Positions 34,478 to 42,093 of a DNA stretch of 64,000 nucleotides are shown here, one piece after another. Position 1 is the stretch's first letter; each line of letters opens with the position of its first letter. This stretch comes from Nocardioides sp. (GTDB lineage Bacteria; Actinomycetota; Actinomycetes; Propionibacteriales; Nocardioidaceae), in the NCBI GenBank assembly GCA_020636915.1, contig JACJWV010000006.1:124001-188000 (forward strand), written 5' to 3'. Both the position numbers and the translations under genes were made by a program. Under the pieces are notes generated by a model that saw only the letters and a list, made by a program, of their open reading frames with translations, searched no databases and was not told where the DNA came from.

Positions 34478-34495
34478 CATATTCGGGCGTAAAAC
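34466..34495 (+). promoter_or_regulatory. Candidate promoter of the fructose operon
   Basis: TTGACA (34466-34471) is the consensus -35 box. TAAAAC (34490-34495) follows after 18 bp as a fair -10. The predicted start near 34502 leaves a short leader with GAAGGAG before the regulator ATG at 34528. A short direct repeat, CACAGAT, occurs twice just downstream (34496-34510). Confidence 0.6.
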
Positions 34496-34527
34496 CACAG
34501 ATACACAGATCGAAGGAGCCCCTCGCA

Positions 34528-35295
34528 ATGTACGCCGAAGAGCGCCAGCAGGCCATGGCCCAGCTCGTCACCGAGCACGGCCGGCTCTCCGTCGCGGCCA
34601 TCGCCGACCAGTTCGACGTCACGACCGAGACCGTGCGTCGCGACCTGTCGGTGCTCGAGCGCATGGGCCTGGTCCGCCGGGTGCACGGCGGCGCCGTGCC
34701 GGCCAGCTCCCTGGCCGTGATCGAGTCCGGGCTCGGCGAGCGCGACCAGGCCAACACCGCGCAGAAGGAGCTGATCGCCAAGGCGGCTCTCGACCAGCTC
34801 CCCCCTGCCGGCGGCACCGTCCTGCTCGACGCCGGCTCGACCACCGGCCGGTTCGCCAGCATGCTGCCGCGCGACCACCGGCTCACCGTGATCACCCACG
34901 CGGTCCCCATCGCGGCGCGCCTGGCCGTGCACCCGGCGATCGACCTGCACCTGCTCCCGGGCCGGGTGCGCCTGACGACCCAGGCCGCGGTGGGAGCGGA
35001 CACCGTCGAGGCGCTCTCCCGCCTGCGCGTCGACGTCGCCTTCCTCGGCACCAACGGCATCACCGTCGCCCACGGCCTCTCCACCCCCGACCACGACGAG
35101 GCCGCGGCGAAGCGGGCGATGGTCGCCGCCGGCCGGCTGGTCGTCTGCCTCACCGACTCCAGCAAGGTCGGCACGGAGGCGGCCCTGCGGTTCGCCGCCC
35201 TCGACGAGATCGACGTCCTCGTCACCGACAGCGGCGCCGACGTCGACGACCGGGCGGCCTTCGAGGCGGCCGGGCCCGAGGTCGTGGTCGCGTGA
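34528..35295 (+). CDS. DeoR/GlpR-family regulator of fructose uptake
   Basis: A 255-residue regulator with the N-terminal DeoR helix-turn-helix (GRLSVAAIADQFDVTTETVRRDLSVLERMGLVRRVHGGAV, about residues 16-55) and a C-terminal sugar-phosphate sensor domain with DAGSTTGRFASML and DSSKVG. It is first in the operon with fruK, the IIABC gene and HPr, so it most likely senses fructose 1-phosphate or a similar ester and represses its own operon. GAAGGAG lies nine bases upstream. fruR is the likely functional name, but it differs from the LacI-type FruR of enterics. Confidence 0.9.
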   Translation: MYAEERQQAMAQLVTEHGRLSVAAIADQFDVTTETVRRDLSVLERMGLVRRVHGGAVPASSLAVIESGLGERDQANTAQKELIAKAALDQLPPAGGTVLLDAGSTTGRFASMLPRDHRLTVITHAVPIAARLAVHPAIDLHLLPGRVRLTTQAAVGADTVEALSRLRVDVAFLGTNGITVAHGLSTPDHDEAAAKRAMVAAGRLVVCLTDSSKVGTEAALRFAALDEIDVLVTDSGADVDDRAAFEAAGPEVVVA

Positions 35296-36251
35296 TCCTC
35301 ACCCTCACCGCCAACCCGAGCCACGACCGCACGGTCGTGCTCGGCGGCGCGCTCGAGCGCGGCGCGGTCATCCGGGCCGACTCGGTGATCTCCCAGGCCG
35401 GCGGCAAGGGCGTGAACATCGCCCGGGCGTGCGTCTCCGCCGGGGTCCCGGCGGTCGCCGTCCTGCCCGCCGCCAAGGACGACCCGTTCGTCCTGGAGCT
35501 GCTGGCGGCCGGCATCGACTGCCGGCCCGTCCACCACGACGGCGCGCTGCGGGTCAACATCACCATCAGCGAGCCCGACGGCACCACCACCAAGCTCAAC
35601 AGCCCCGGGCCCGAGCTCACCGCCGACGTCCGACGCGACCTCGGCGAGGCGCTGCGTCGCCGGGCGGCGGCCGCCGACTGGGTGGTGCTGGCCGGCTCCC
35701 TCCCGCCGGGCGCGCCCCCGGAGTGGTACGCCGAGCTGGTCGTCATGCTGCGCGCCAGCGGCGCCCGCGTGGCGGTCGACACCAGCGACGAGCCGCTACG
35801 GTCGCTCGTCGCGCGGCTGCCCGAGGCGGCGCCGCAGCTGATGAAGCCCAACGGCGAGGAGCTCGCGCAGTTCACCGGCGACGACCCCGAGCGTCTCGAG
35901 TCCGACCCTGCCGCCGCGGCCAAGGCCGCGCGCACCCTGGTCGAGTCCGGTGTCGAGACGGTGCTCGCGACCCTGGGCGCCCGCGGCGCGGTCCTCGTGA
36001 CCGCCACCAGCGCCTGGTACGCCGAGCCGCTGCCGGTCGCCGTGGTGAGCACGGTCGGCGCCGGCGACTCCAGCCTCTTCGGATATCTGCTCGGCGAGCT
36101 GCGCGGACGCCGTCCGCAGGAGCGGCTCGCGCTGGCAGTGGCCTACGGCAGCGCCGCCGCCGGGCTCCCCGGGACCACGATCCCCCAACCAGATCAGGTG
36201 CGCCCCGAGCTCGTCTCGGTGCACGCCCTCGACATCACCCAGGAAGGGTGA
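35292..36251 (+). CDS. fruK: 1-phosphofructokinase
   Basis: A 319-residue PfkB-family kinase that converts fructose 1-phosphate, the product of the PTS permease, to fructose 1,6-bisphosphate. LTLTANPSHDRTV is the family start, GGKGVNIARACVSAG (about residues 37-51) binds substrate, and VSTVGAGDSSLFGYLLGEL (about 250-268) holds the catalytic Asp of the GAGD motif. Translation starts in a GTGA overlap with the regulator stop, and the IIABC gene follows after 6 bp. The hexose-1-phosphate specificity is inferred from the operon. Confidence 0.92.
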   Translation: MILTLTANPSHDRTVVLGGALERGAVIRADSVISQAGGKGVNIARACVSAGVPAVAVLPAAKDDPFVLELLAAGIDCRPVHHDGALRVNITISEPDGTTTKLNSPGPELTADVRRDLGEALRRRAAAADWVVLAGSLPPGAPPEWYAELVVMLRASGARVAVDTSDEPLRSLVARLPEAAPQLMKPNGEELAQFTGDDPERLESDPAAAAKAARTLVESGVETVLATLGARGAVLVTATSAWYAEPLPVAVVSTVGAGDSSLFGYLLGELRGRRPQERLALAVAYGSAAAGLPGTTIPQPDQVRPELVSVHALDITQEG

Positions 36252-36257
36252 CGCTGC

Positions 36258-38360
36258 ATGTCTGACCTCATCTCGGCCGACCTCGTGCGCCTCGACGCAG
36301 AGCTCGGCTCCGACAAGCACGACGTGATCCGTGCGCTGGCCCGCGTCGTCGGCGACGCCGGCCGCGCCACCGACGTCGACCAGCTGGTCGAGGACGCCTT
36401 CGCCCGTGAGGCGACGTCCGCGACCGGGTTGCCCGGTGGGATCGCGATCCCGCACTGCCGTACGGCCGGCGTCGCCGAGCCGGTGCTGGCCTTCGCCCGT
36501 CTCGCCCCGCCCGTCGACTTCGGCGCGAAGGACGGACCCGCGGACCTGGCTTTCCTCATCTCCGCACCGGCCGGCGGCGACAACACCCACCTGCAGCTGC
36601 TCACCAAGCTCGCTCGCGCGCTGGTGAAGCCGGCGTTCACCGACGCGCTCCGCGCCGCCACCTCTCCCGAGGAGGTGGCCTCGCTCGTGACCGAGGTCGT
36701 CGGCGCCGCGCCGGCCGCCAAGCACGCCACGCCCGCTGCGGAGCCGGCTCCGGCTGCCCCGGCCACGACGGCCACCACCCCGGCGACCACCACCCCGGCC
36801 ACCAAGCGGAGCCTGGTGGCCGTCACCGCCTGCCCGACCGGCATCGCCCACACCTACATGGCGGCCGAGGCGCTCGAGGCGGCCGCCGCCCGCGCCGGTG
36901 TCGACCTCCAGGTCGAGACCCAGGGCTCGGCCGGCGCGACGCCGCTCGCGCCCGAGACGATCGCCGCGGCCGACGCGGTCATCTTCGCGGTCGACGTCGG
37001 CGTCCGCGACCGGCACCGCTTCGCCGGCAAGCCGCTGGTCTCCTCGGGTGTCAAGCGCCCCTTCGACCAGGCGGACGCGATGATCACCGAGGCCCTCGCG
37101 TACGCCGACGACCCGAACGCGCCCCGCGTCGAGGGCTCGGGCTCCGGCGCCGGTGACGCGTCCGCCGCAACCACCGGTGGCAGCGGCGAGTCCTGGGCTG
37201 GACGCACCCGCCGGGTCCTGATGACCGGCGTGTCCTACATGATCCCGTTCGTCGCGGCCGGTGGTCTCCTCATCGCGCTGAGCTTCCTCTTCGGCGGCTA
37301 CGAGATCGTCGGCCCCGCCGGCGACATCGCCAAGAACAACTCGATCTGGGACCTGCCGAGCACCGCGGACCTGCCGCACGCGCTCTTCGACAGCGGCCTG
37401 ATGGCCTACATCGGTGCGGTCCTGTTCATCCTCGGCGCGACCGCGTTCAAGTTCCTGGTCCCGGCGCTGGCCGGCTACATCGCCTACGCGATCGCCGACC
37501 GGCCGGGCATCGCGCCCGGCTTCGTCATGGGCGCGCTGGCCGTCGACCTCGGCGGCTTCGGCATCGCCCAGAGCGGCTTCCTGGGCGGCATCGTCGGCGG
37601 CGTCCTCGCCGGTGTGCTGGCCCTGTGGGTCTCCCGCTGGCCGGTGCCCTCCTGGGCGCGCGGCCTGATGCCGGTGATGATCATCCCGCTCGTCTCCACG
37701 CTCGTCGCCGGCTGGATCATGGTCGCGGTGCTCGCGAAGCCGCTCGGGTGGCTGATGACCCAGCTCAGCGACGGTCTCAACTCGCTCAACGGCGGCAGCG
37801 CGATCATCCTCGGCGTGATCCTCGGCCTGATGATGGCCTTCGACATGGGCGGCCCGCTCAACAAGGTCGCCTACGCGTTCGCCACCACGGGCCTGGCCGC
37901 GGCCGGTACCGCTTCGGACTCCCCCGAGCTGAAGGTGATGGCGGCGGTCATGCTCGCGGGCATGGTCCCCCCGATCGCTCTGGCGCTCGCCACGGTGATG
38001 CGACCCCAGCTGTTCAACCTCCCCGAGCGCGAGAACGGCAAGGCCGGCTGGCTCCTGGGCGCCTCGTTCATCACCGAGGGTGCGATCCCGTTCGCCGCGG
38101 CCGACCCGCTGCGCGTGATCCCGGGGATCATGCTCGGCTCCGCGGTCACCGGCGGACTGTCGATGGCGCTCGACGTTGCGGTGCGCGCACCGCACGGCGG
38201 CATCTTCGTGCTGTTCGCGGTGCACAACATCCTCGGCTACTTCATCGCCCTCTTCGCCGGCGTCATCGTCGGCGCGGCGGCGGTCATCATCCTGAAGTCG
38301 ATCGGCGGCAAGGACCCCGAGCTCGCCGACGCCGAGCAGCCCGCGCTCGTCAACGCCTGA
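36258..38360 (+). CDS. fruA: Fructose PTS permease, fused IIABC
   Basis: A 700-residue membrane protein that imports fructose and phosphorylates it at carbon 1. The order is EIIA (phospho-His66 in GIAIPHCRT), a Thr/Pro/Ala-rich linker (about residues 150-182), EIIB (phospho-Cys192 in VTACPTGIAHTYMAAEAL) and EIIC from about residue 315 (RRVLMTGVSYMIPFVAAGGLLIAL) with eight to ten membrane segments, including DMGGPLNKVAYAF and SFITEGAIPFAAADP. The single-chain fusion matches actinobacterial FruA. HPr follows 46 bp later. Confidence 0.94.
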   Translation: MSDLISADLVRLDAELGSDKHDVIRALARVVGDAGRATDVDQLVEDAFAREATSATGLPGGIAIPHCRTAGVAEPVLAFARLAPPVDFGAKDGPADLAFLISAPAGGDNTHLQLLTKLARALVKPAFTDALRAATSPEEVASLVTEVVGAAPAAKHATPAAEPAPAAPATTATTPATTTPATKRSLVAVTACPTGIAHTYMAAEALEAAAARAGVDLQVETQGSAGATPLAPETIAAADAVIFAVDVGVRDRHRFAGKPLVSSGVKRPFDQADAMITEALAYADDPNAPRVEGSGSGAGDASAATTGGSGESWAGRTRRVLMTGVSYMIPFVAAGGLLIALSFLFGGYEIVGPAGDIAKNNSIWDLPSTADLPHALFDSGLMAYIGAVLFILGATAFKFLVPALAGYIAYAIADRPGIAPGFVMGALAVDLGGFGIAQSGFLGGIVGGVLAGVLALWVSRWPVPSWARGLMPVMIIPLVSTLVAGWIMVAVLAKPLGWLMTQLSDGLNSLNGGSAIILGVILGLMMAFDMGGPLNKVAYAFATTGLAAAGTASDSPELKVMAAVMLAGMVPPIALALATVMRPQLFNLPERENGKAGWLLGASFITEGAIPFAAADPLRVIPGIMLGSAVTGGLSMALDVAVRAPHGGIFVLFAVHNILGYFIALFAGVIVGAAAVIILKSIGGKDPELADAEQPALVNA

Positions 38361-38406
38361 CTCCACCCACCACCCACCCGGATCCACCAACCCAGGGAGA
38401 CACCGC

Positions 38407-38664
38407 ATGCCCAGCAAGACCGTCGCCGTCGGCTCGTCCGTCGGCCTGCACGCCCGACCCGCCCAGCTGATCGCGGAGGCCGCCGGCGACCTCGACGCGG
38501 AGGTGCTCATCGGCATCCCCGGCGACGAGCCCGTCGACGCCAGCTCCTCGCTGCTGATCATGACCCTCGGCGCCGGCCCCGGCGACCAGGTCGAGGTCTC
38601 CAGCGACGACCAGGCGGCGCTGGACGCGATCGTCGCGCTGGTCGAGAAGGACCTCGACGCCTAG
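38407..38664 (+). CDS. ptsH: PTS phosphocarrier protein HPr
   Basis: An 85-residue carrier between enzyme I and the permease. His15 in VGLHARPAQLIAEA is the phospho-acceptor, and DASSSLLIMTLGAGPGD covers the regulatory-serine region around residue 46. AGGGAGA precedes the ATG. As the last gene of the fructose operon it completes a full PTS chain at one locus with the divergent ptsI. A palindromic repeat begins 17 bp after the stop. Confidence 0.95.
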   Translation: MPSKTVAVGSSVGLHARPAQLIAEAAGDLDAEVLIGIPGDEPVDASSSLLIMTLGAGPGDQVEVSSDDQAALDAIVALVEKDLDA

Positions 38665-38680
38665 CTGGCCGGCGTTTCGG

Positions 38681-38741
38681 GTCGAGAAGCCAGAAGTGGC
38701 TGCGTTTCCCCCGGATTCGCAGCCACTTCGGGTGTCTCGAC
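38681..38741. repeat. 61-bp palindromic element, copy A
   Basis: Outer arms GTCGAGA and TCTCGAC enclose a second perfect 12-bp stem, GAAGTGGCTGCG with CGCAGCCACTTC, around a 13-base loop. Internal loops separate the two stems. It fills the space between the convergent ptsH and DUF-type membrane-protein genes, where it could end transcription from both sides. A 61-bp copy with about 74% identity lies at 54973-55033. Confidence 0.8.
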
Positions 38742-38747
38742 CGCGAC

Positions 38748-39749
38748 CTACCCGCTCACCGAGGAGGCACGCAGCGCGAGGTAGACCGCCCGCATGCCGA
38801 CGGCCCGCTCGAGCTCACGGGTGACGCTGCCGAAGAACTGGGCGCGGTAGGCCTCGTCGGTCACCGTCGACACCGTGAGGTAGAGGCCGGAGAACGACGC
38901 GAGGAACACCGAGACCTGCACAAGTGCCTGCTTGAGGTCGATCGGGCTGTCGCTGGTGCTCCACGCGCCGAGCACCGGCTCGGTCATGATCAGCCAGCCG
39001 AAGACCATGAGGAAGGCGAACACCGAGAGCGAGAGCAGCAGCACCTGCACGACCTGCACGACCATGAGGACCAACACCAGGTTCCAGCGCTCGTAGCCCG
39101 TCACCTCCGCGTAGGACGCCGGGTCGGCCGCGGGGTCCTCGACCAGCGACCGGCTCGCCTCCTCCAGCGGGGTGCCCCGGCAGGTGCGCAGGAGCACCTC
39201 GTCGTCGACCGCGTCGTCGGCGCGGTCCACCTCCTCGGGGAGCCGCACCAGCAGGAAGCCGAGCGCCAGCACGGCGAACAGCACGACCACGAGCCACAGC
39301 GCGCCCACCGTCAGGTTGGAGGCGATCTGCCACATCTCGGTGTTGATGAAGAGGAACGTGATCGCGAGCAGCAGCAACGGCAGCGCCCGCGTCGTCATCG
39401 GCAGCAGCTGCCGCAGGCTCCCGAACGTGCGGGCCAGGCCCCACGTGATGATCTGTCGCGCGTGGAGGGCGGTCAGCGCATACCAGATCACGGCCAGCAG
39501 GCCGAGCGCGACCAGCGTGGCGGGAGCGGCGCTGAACTCGCCCGAGACCCAGGCCAGCGCGACGCCCGCCCCGGCTGAGACCAGCGCCACCACCACGAGC
39601 AGCGGCACCGTCCGCCGCAGCCGGAGCGCGTTGCGGACGTCGGCGCGCCGCTCCGGGACGAAGTAGGAGAGGCCGTGGTGGAGGAACCAGTCGTCGGCGG
39701 CTGCGAGGGTCTGCGCGGTGTCGCCGGACGACGACGGGGGCGCGGTCAC
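38748..39749 (-). CDS. Integral membrane protein of unknown function
   Basis: A 333-residue protein with about six to seven membrane segments (about residues 48-70, 78-96, 122-140, 147-172, 225-255 and 285-305), a soluble start with FLHHGLSYFVPERRAD and a central acidic region (LPEEVDRADDAVDDEVLL). No transport or enzyme motif is recognised. The GTG start overlaps the ribF stop in a GTGA, so it is translated with ribF. Confidence 0.72.
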   Translation of the reverse strand: MTAPPSSSGDTAQTLAAADDWFLHHGLSYFVPERRADVRNALRLRRTVPLLVVVALVSAGAGVALAWVSGEFSAAPATLVALGLLAVIWYALTALHARQIITWGLARTFGSLRQLLPMTTRALPLLLLAITFLFINTEMWQIASNLTVGALWLVVVLFAVLALGFLLVRLPEEVDRADDAVDDEVLLRTCRGTPLEEASRSLVEDPAADPASYAEVTGYERWNLVLVLMVVQVVQVLLLSLSVFAFLMVFGWLIMTEPVLGAWSTSDSPIDLKQALVQVSVFLASFSGLYLTVSTVTDEAYRAQFFGSVTRELERAVGMRAVYLALRASSVSG

Positions 39750-40678
39750 GTCAGCAGCTCGCGGGCGCGGTCGACGTCGGCCTTCATCTGCTCGACCAGG
39801 GAGTCCACGGAGTCGAACGCGACCATCCCGCGCAGCCGCTCGACGAACCCCACCTCGACCTCGACGCCGTAGAGCTCGAGGTCGGTGCGGTCGAGCACGT
39901 AGCTCTCGACGCGTCGTTCGCGCACGCCGGTGAACGTGGGGTTGGTGCCGACGCTGATCGCTGCGGGGAAGGTCTCGCCGGTGTCGAGCCGACGTAGCCA
40001 CCCGGCGTACACGCCGTCCGGAGGTGCGGCCGTCAGGGCGCCGGTCGGCACGTTCGCGGTCGGGTAGCCGAGCTCGCGGCCACGCTGGTCGCCGCGCACG
40101 ACGGTCCCGCGCACCGAGTACGACCGGCCGAGCGCCTCGGCCGCGCCGGCCACGTCGCCGGCCGCCAGGCTCATCCGGACGTACGTCGAGGACCAGACCT
40201 GCGGCCCGCCGTCGAGCGGGATGCCCTCGGCGCTGAACCCGAGACGCTCCCCCTCGCGCCGGAGGACCTCGACGTCCCCGGCGGCCTTGTTGCCGAACCG
40301 GAAGTTGGCGCCCACCACCACCACGGCGGCGTGGAGGCCGTCGACGAGCACCCGCTCGACGAACTCCTCGGGCGACCACGCGGCCACCGCGCGGTCGAAC
40401 GGCAGGGCCAGCACCGCGTCCGCGCCGGCGTCGGCGAGCAGCTCGGCACGGACCTCGAGCGAGGTCAGTGTCGTCGGCGCGTGCTCGGGGCGCAGCACGG
40501 CCATCGGGTGCGGGTCGAAGGTGATCGCCACCACCGGCAGCGCGCGCTCGGCGGCGACCTCGTGTGCGCGGGAGACGACGTGCCGGTGCCCGAGGTGCAC
40601 CCCGTCGAAGTTGCCGATGACGACGACCGTCGCACCCAGGTCGTCCGGCACCTCGTCGAGGGATCGCCAGATCTGCAC
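39746..40678 (-). CDS. ribF: Bifunctional riboflavin kinase/FAD synthetase
   Basis: A 310-residue enzyme that phosphorylates riboflavin to FMN and adenylylates FMN to FAD. The N-terminal nucleotidyltransferase has VVIGNFDGVHLGHRHVV (about residues 19-35). The C-terminal flavokinase has VRGDQRGRELGYPTANV, GVYAGWL and SVGTNPTF motifs and the ESYVLD strand. It follows truB by 21 bp on the same strand, the common bacterial order. No FMN riboswitch is seen upstream. Confidence 0.95.
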   Translation of the reverse strand: MQIWRSLDEVPDDLGATVVVIGNFDGVHLGHRHVVSRAHEVAAERALPVVAITFDPHPMAVLRPEHAPTTLTSLEVRAELLADAGADAVLALPFDRAVAAWSPEEFVERVLVDGLHAAVVVVGANFRFGNKAAGDVEVLRREGERLGFSAEGIPLDGGPQVWSSTYVRMSLAAGDVAGAAEALGRSYSVRGTVVRGDQRGRELGYPTANVPTGALTAAPPDGVYAGWLRRLDTGETFPAAISVGTNPTFTGVRERRVESYVLDRTDLELYGVEVEVGFVERLRGMVAFDSVDSLVEQMKADVDRARELLT

Positions 40679-40699
40679 GGCCGCAACCCTATCGAGAGG

Positions 40700-41551
40700 T
40701 CAGACGAAGACCGCGACGGCCTTGGCGAGACCACCGCGTGGCTCGTAGAGGGCGAGGAACTCCCCGTCGGGTGCGAACAGCGCGGTGACGCCGACGAGCT
40801 CCAGGTCGAGCGCGCGGCCGAACCGCACGTCGGTCGCACCCGCATCCTCGAGGTCGTACGCCGGGAACGCTGCCCGCGCCGCGTCTGCGATCGGCAACAG
40901 TGTCAGGTCCTCGGCCAGCTCGTCGAGGGTGTGGGCGACGGCGAGGTCGTAGGGGCCGACCGCGGTGCGCCGCAGCGCGGTCAGGTGTCCCCCGACGCCG
41001 AGCCGGGCTCCGAGGTCGCGGGCGATGGCCCGGACGTAGGTGCCGCTCGAGCAGCGCACGGAGAGGTCGAGCTCGTCGCCGCGGACCGCGGTGACCGTCA
41101 GCTCGTGCACGGTGACCGGTCGGGCCGCGAGCTCGACGTCCTCGCCCTCGCGGACCCGCTGGTAGGCGCGCTTGCCGTCGACCTTGATCGCCGACACCGC
41201 GGTCGGGACCTGCATGATCTCGCCGACGAACTCCGCAGTCGCCGCGCGGATCGTCGCCTCGTCGAGGCCGTCGGTCGAGGCGGTCGCGAGGACCTCCCCC
41301 TCCGCGTCGTCCGTGGTGGTGGTGACGCCGAGGCGGACGGTCGCGTCGTACCGCTTCTCGGTCAGCATCAGGTGCCCGAGCAGCCGGGTCGCGCGGTTGA
41401 CGCCGAGCACCAGCACGCCGGTCGCCATCGGGTCCAGGGTCCCGGCGTGGCCGACCTTCCGGGTGCCGGCGAGCCGGCGGACCCGGGAGACGACGTCGTG
41501 CGACGTCATCCCCCCGGGCTTGTCGACGACGACGAGGCCGGACTCAGTCAT
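40700..41551 (-). CDS. truB: tRNA pseudouridine(55) synthase
   Basis: A 283-residue enzyme making the pseudouridine of the tRNA T loop. DKPGGMTSHDVVSRVRRLAGTRKVGHAGTLDPMATGVLVLGVNRATRLLGHL contains the catalytic Asp in GTLDP (about residue 41). VSAIKVDGKRAYQRVREGE and CSSGTYVRAIARDLGARLG are further family motifs. The start lies 8 bp inside the end of rbfA. Confidence 0.96.
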   Translation of the reverse strand: MTESGLVVVDKPGGMTSHDVVSRVRRLAGTRKVGHAGTLDPMATGVLVLGVNRATRLLGHLMLTEKRYDATVRLGVTTTTDDAEGEVLATASTDGLDEATIRAATAEFVGEIMQVPTAVSAIKVDGKRAYQRVREGEDVELAARPVTVHELTVTAVRGDELDLSVRCSSGTYVRAIARDLGARLGVGGHLTALRRTAVGPYDLAVAHTLDELAEDLTLLPIADAARAAFPAYDLEDAGATDVRFGRALDLELVGVTALFAPDGEFLALYEPRGGLAKAVAVFV

Positions 41552-42017
41552 CCAGCTCGTCGTCAGGGCCGTCGTCGAGGCCGGCGGGGCCGGCGTCCGC
41601 CTCGCGCGGCTTCTTGTACGGGTCGGCCTCGCCGGCGTACGCCTCGCCCCGCTCGGCGGCCAGCGCCTCGTCCTGCGCCTTGGCCCGGGCCAGGACCTCG
41701 TCGAGGTGCCGGGCGCTCTCGGGCAGCGCGTCGTGGATGAAGGTCAGCGACGGCGCGTGCCGCATGCCGAGCTGCTTGGCGACCTCGGACCGGATCAGGC
41801 CCTTGGCGGACTCCAGCGCGGCCGCGGAGGCGGCGCGGGCCTCCTCCTCCTCGCCGAGCACCGTGTAGAAGACCGTGGCCTGCTGGGTGTCGCCGGTGAC
41901 GCGGACGTCGGTGACCGTCACGAAGCCGAGCCGCGGGTCCTTGATCCGCCGCTCGAGCATCTCGGCGACGACCACCTGGATCCGGTCGGCGATCTTGCGG
42001 ACGCGGGGACTGCTCAT
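41544..42017 (-). CDS. rbfA: 30S ribosome-binding factor A
   Basis: A 157-residue 16S rRNA maturation factor. The KH-like core reads RKIADRIQVVVAEMLERRIKDPRLGFVTVTDVRVTGDTQQATVFYTVLG, and SEVAKQLGMRHAPSLTFIHD closes it. A charged, Gly/Asp-rich tail of about 45 residues extends beyond the core, as often in actinobacteria. AGGAAG precedes the ATG. A strong hairpin separates it from infB, so rbfA-truB-ribF may have their own promoter or depend on readthrough. Confidence 0.94.
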   Translation of the reverse strand: MSSPRVRKIADRIQVVVAEMLERRIKDPRLGFVTVTDVRVTGDTQQATVFYTVLGEEEEARAASAAALESAKGLIRSEVAKQLGMRHAPSLTFIHDALPESARHLDEVLARAKAQDEALAAERGEAYAGEADPYKKPREADAGPAGLDDGPDDELDD

Positions 42018-42040
42018 GGTTCTTCCTACTCCCTGGACGC

Positions 42041-42080
42041 CGAGTCGGCGCATCCGGACCTCTCCGGATGCGCCGACTCG
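42041..42080 (-). terminator. Perfect 18-bp hairpin between infB and rbfA
   Basis: Arms 42041-42058 and 42063-42080 are perfectly complementary over 18 bp around a 4-base loop. The hairpin starts 14 bp after the infB stop and ends 24 bp before the rbfA start (minus strand). Its strength suggests termination or an RNA-processing/stabilising role inside the operon. No T run follows. Confidence 0.75.
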
Positions 42081-42093
42081 TGGGTCGTACTGC

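Noticed and set aside
35796..38561. 921-codon open frame antisense to the fructose operon
   Set aside because: It is a shadow of fruK, the IIABC gene and ptsH, all with unmistakable motifs. Its own product is charged low-complexity sequence.
40679..40699. FMN riboswitch before ribF
   Set aside because: Only 21 bp separate truB and ribF, too short for the element, and none of its conserved sequence is seen.
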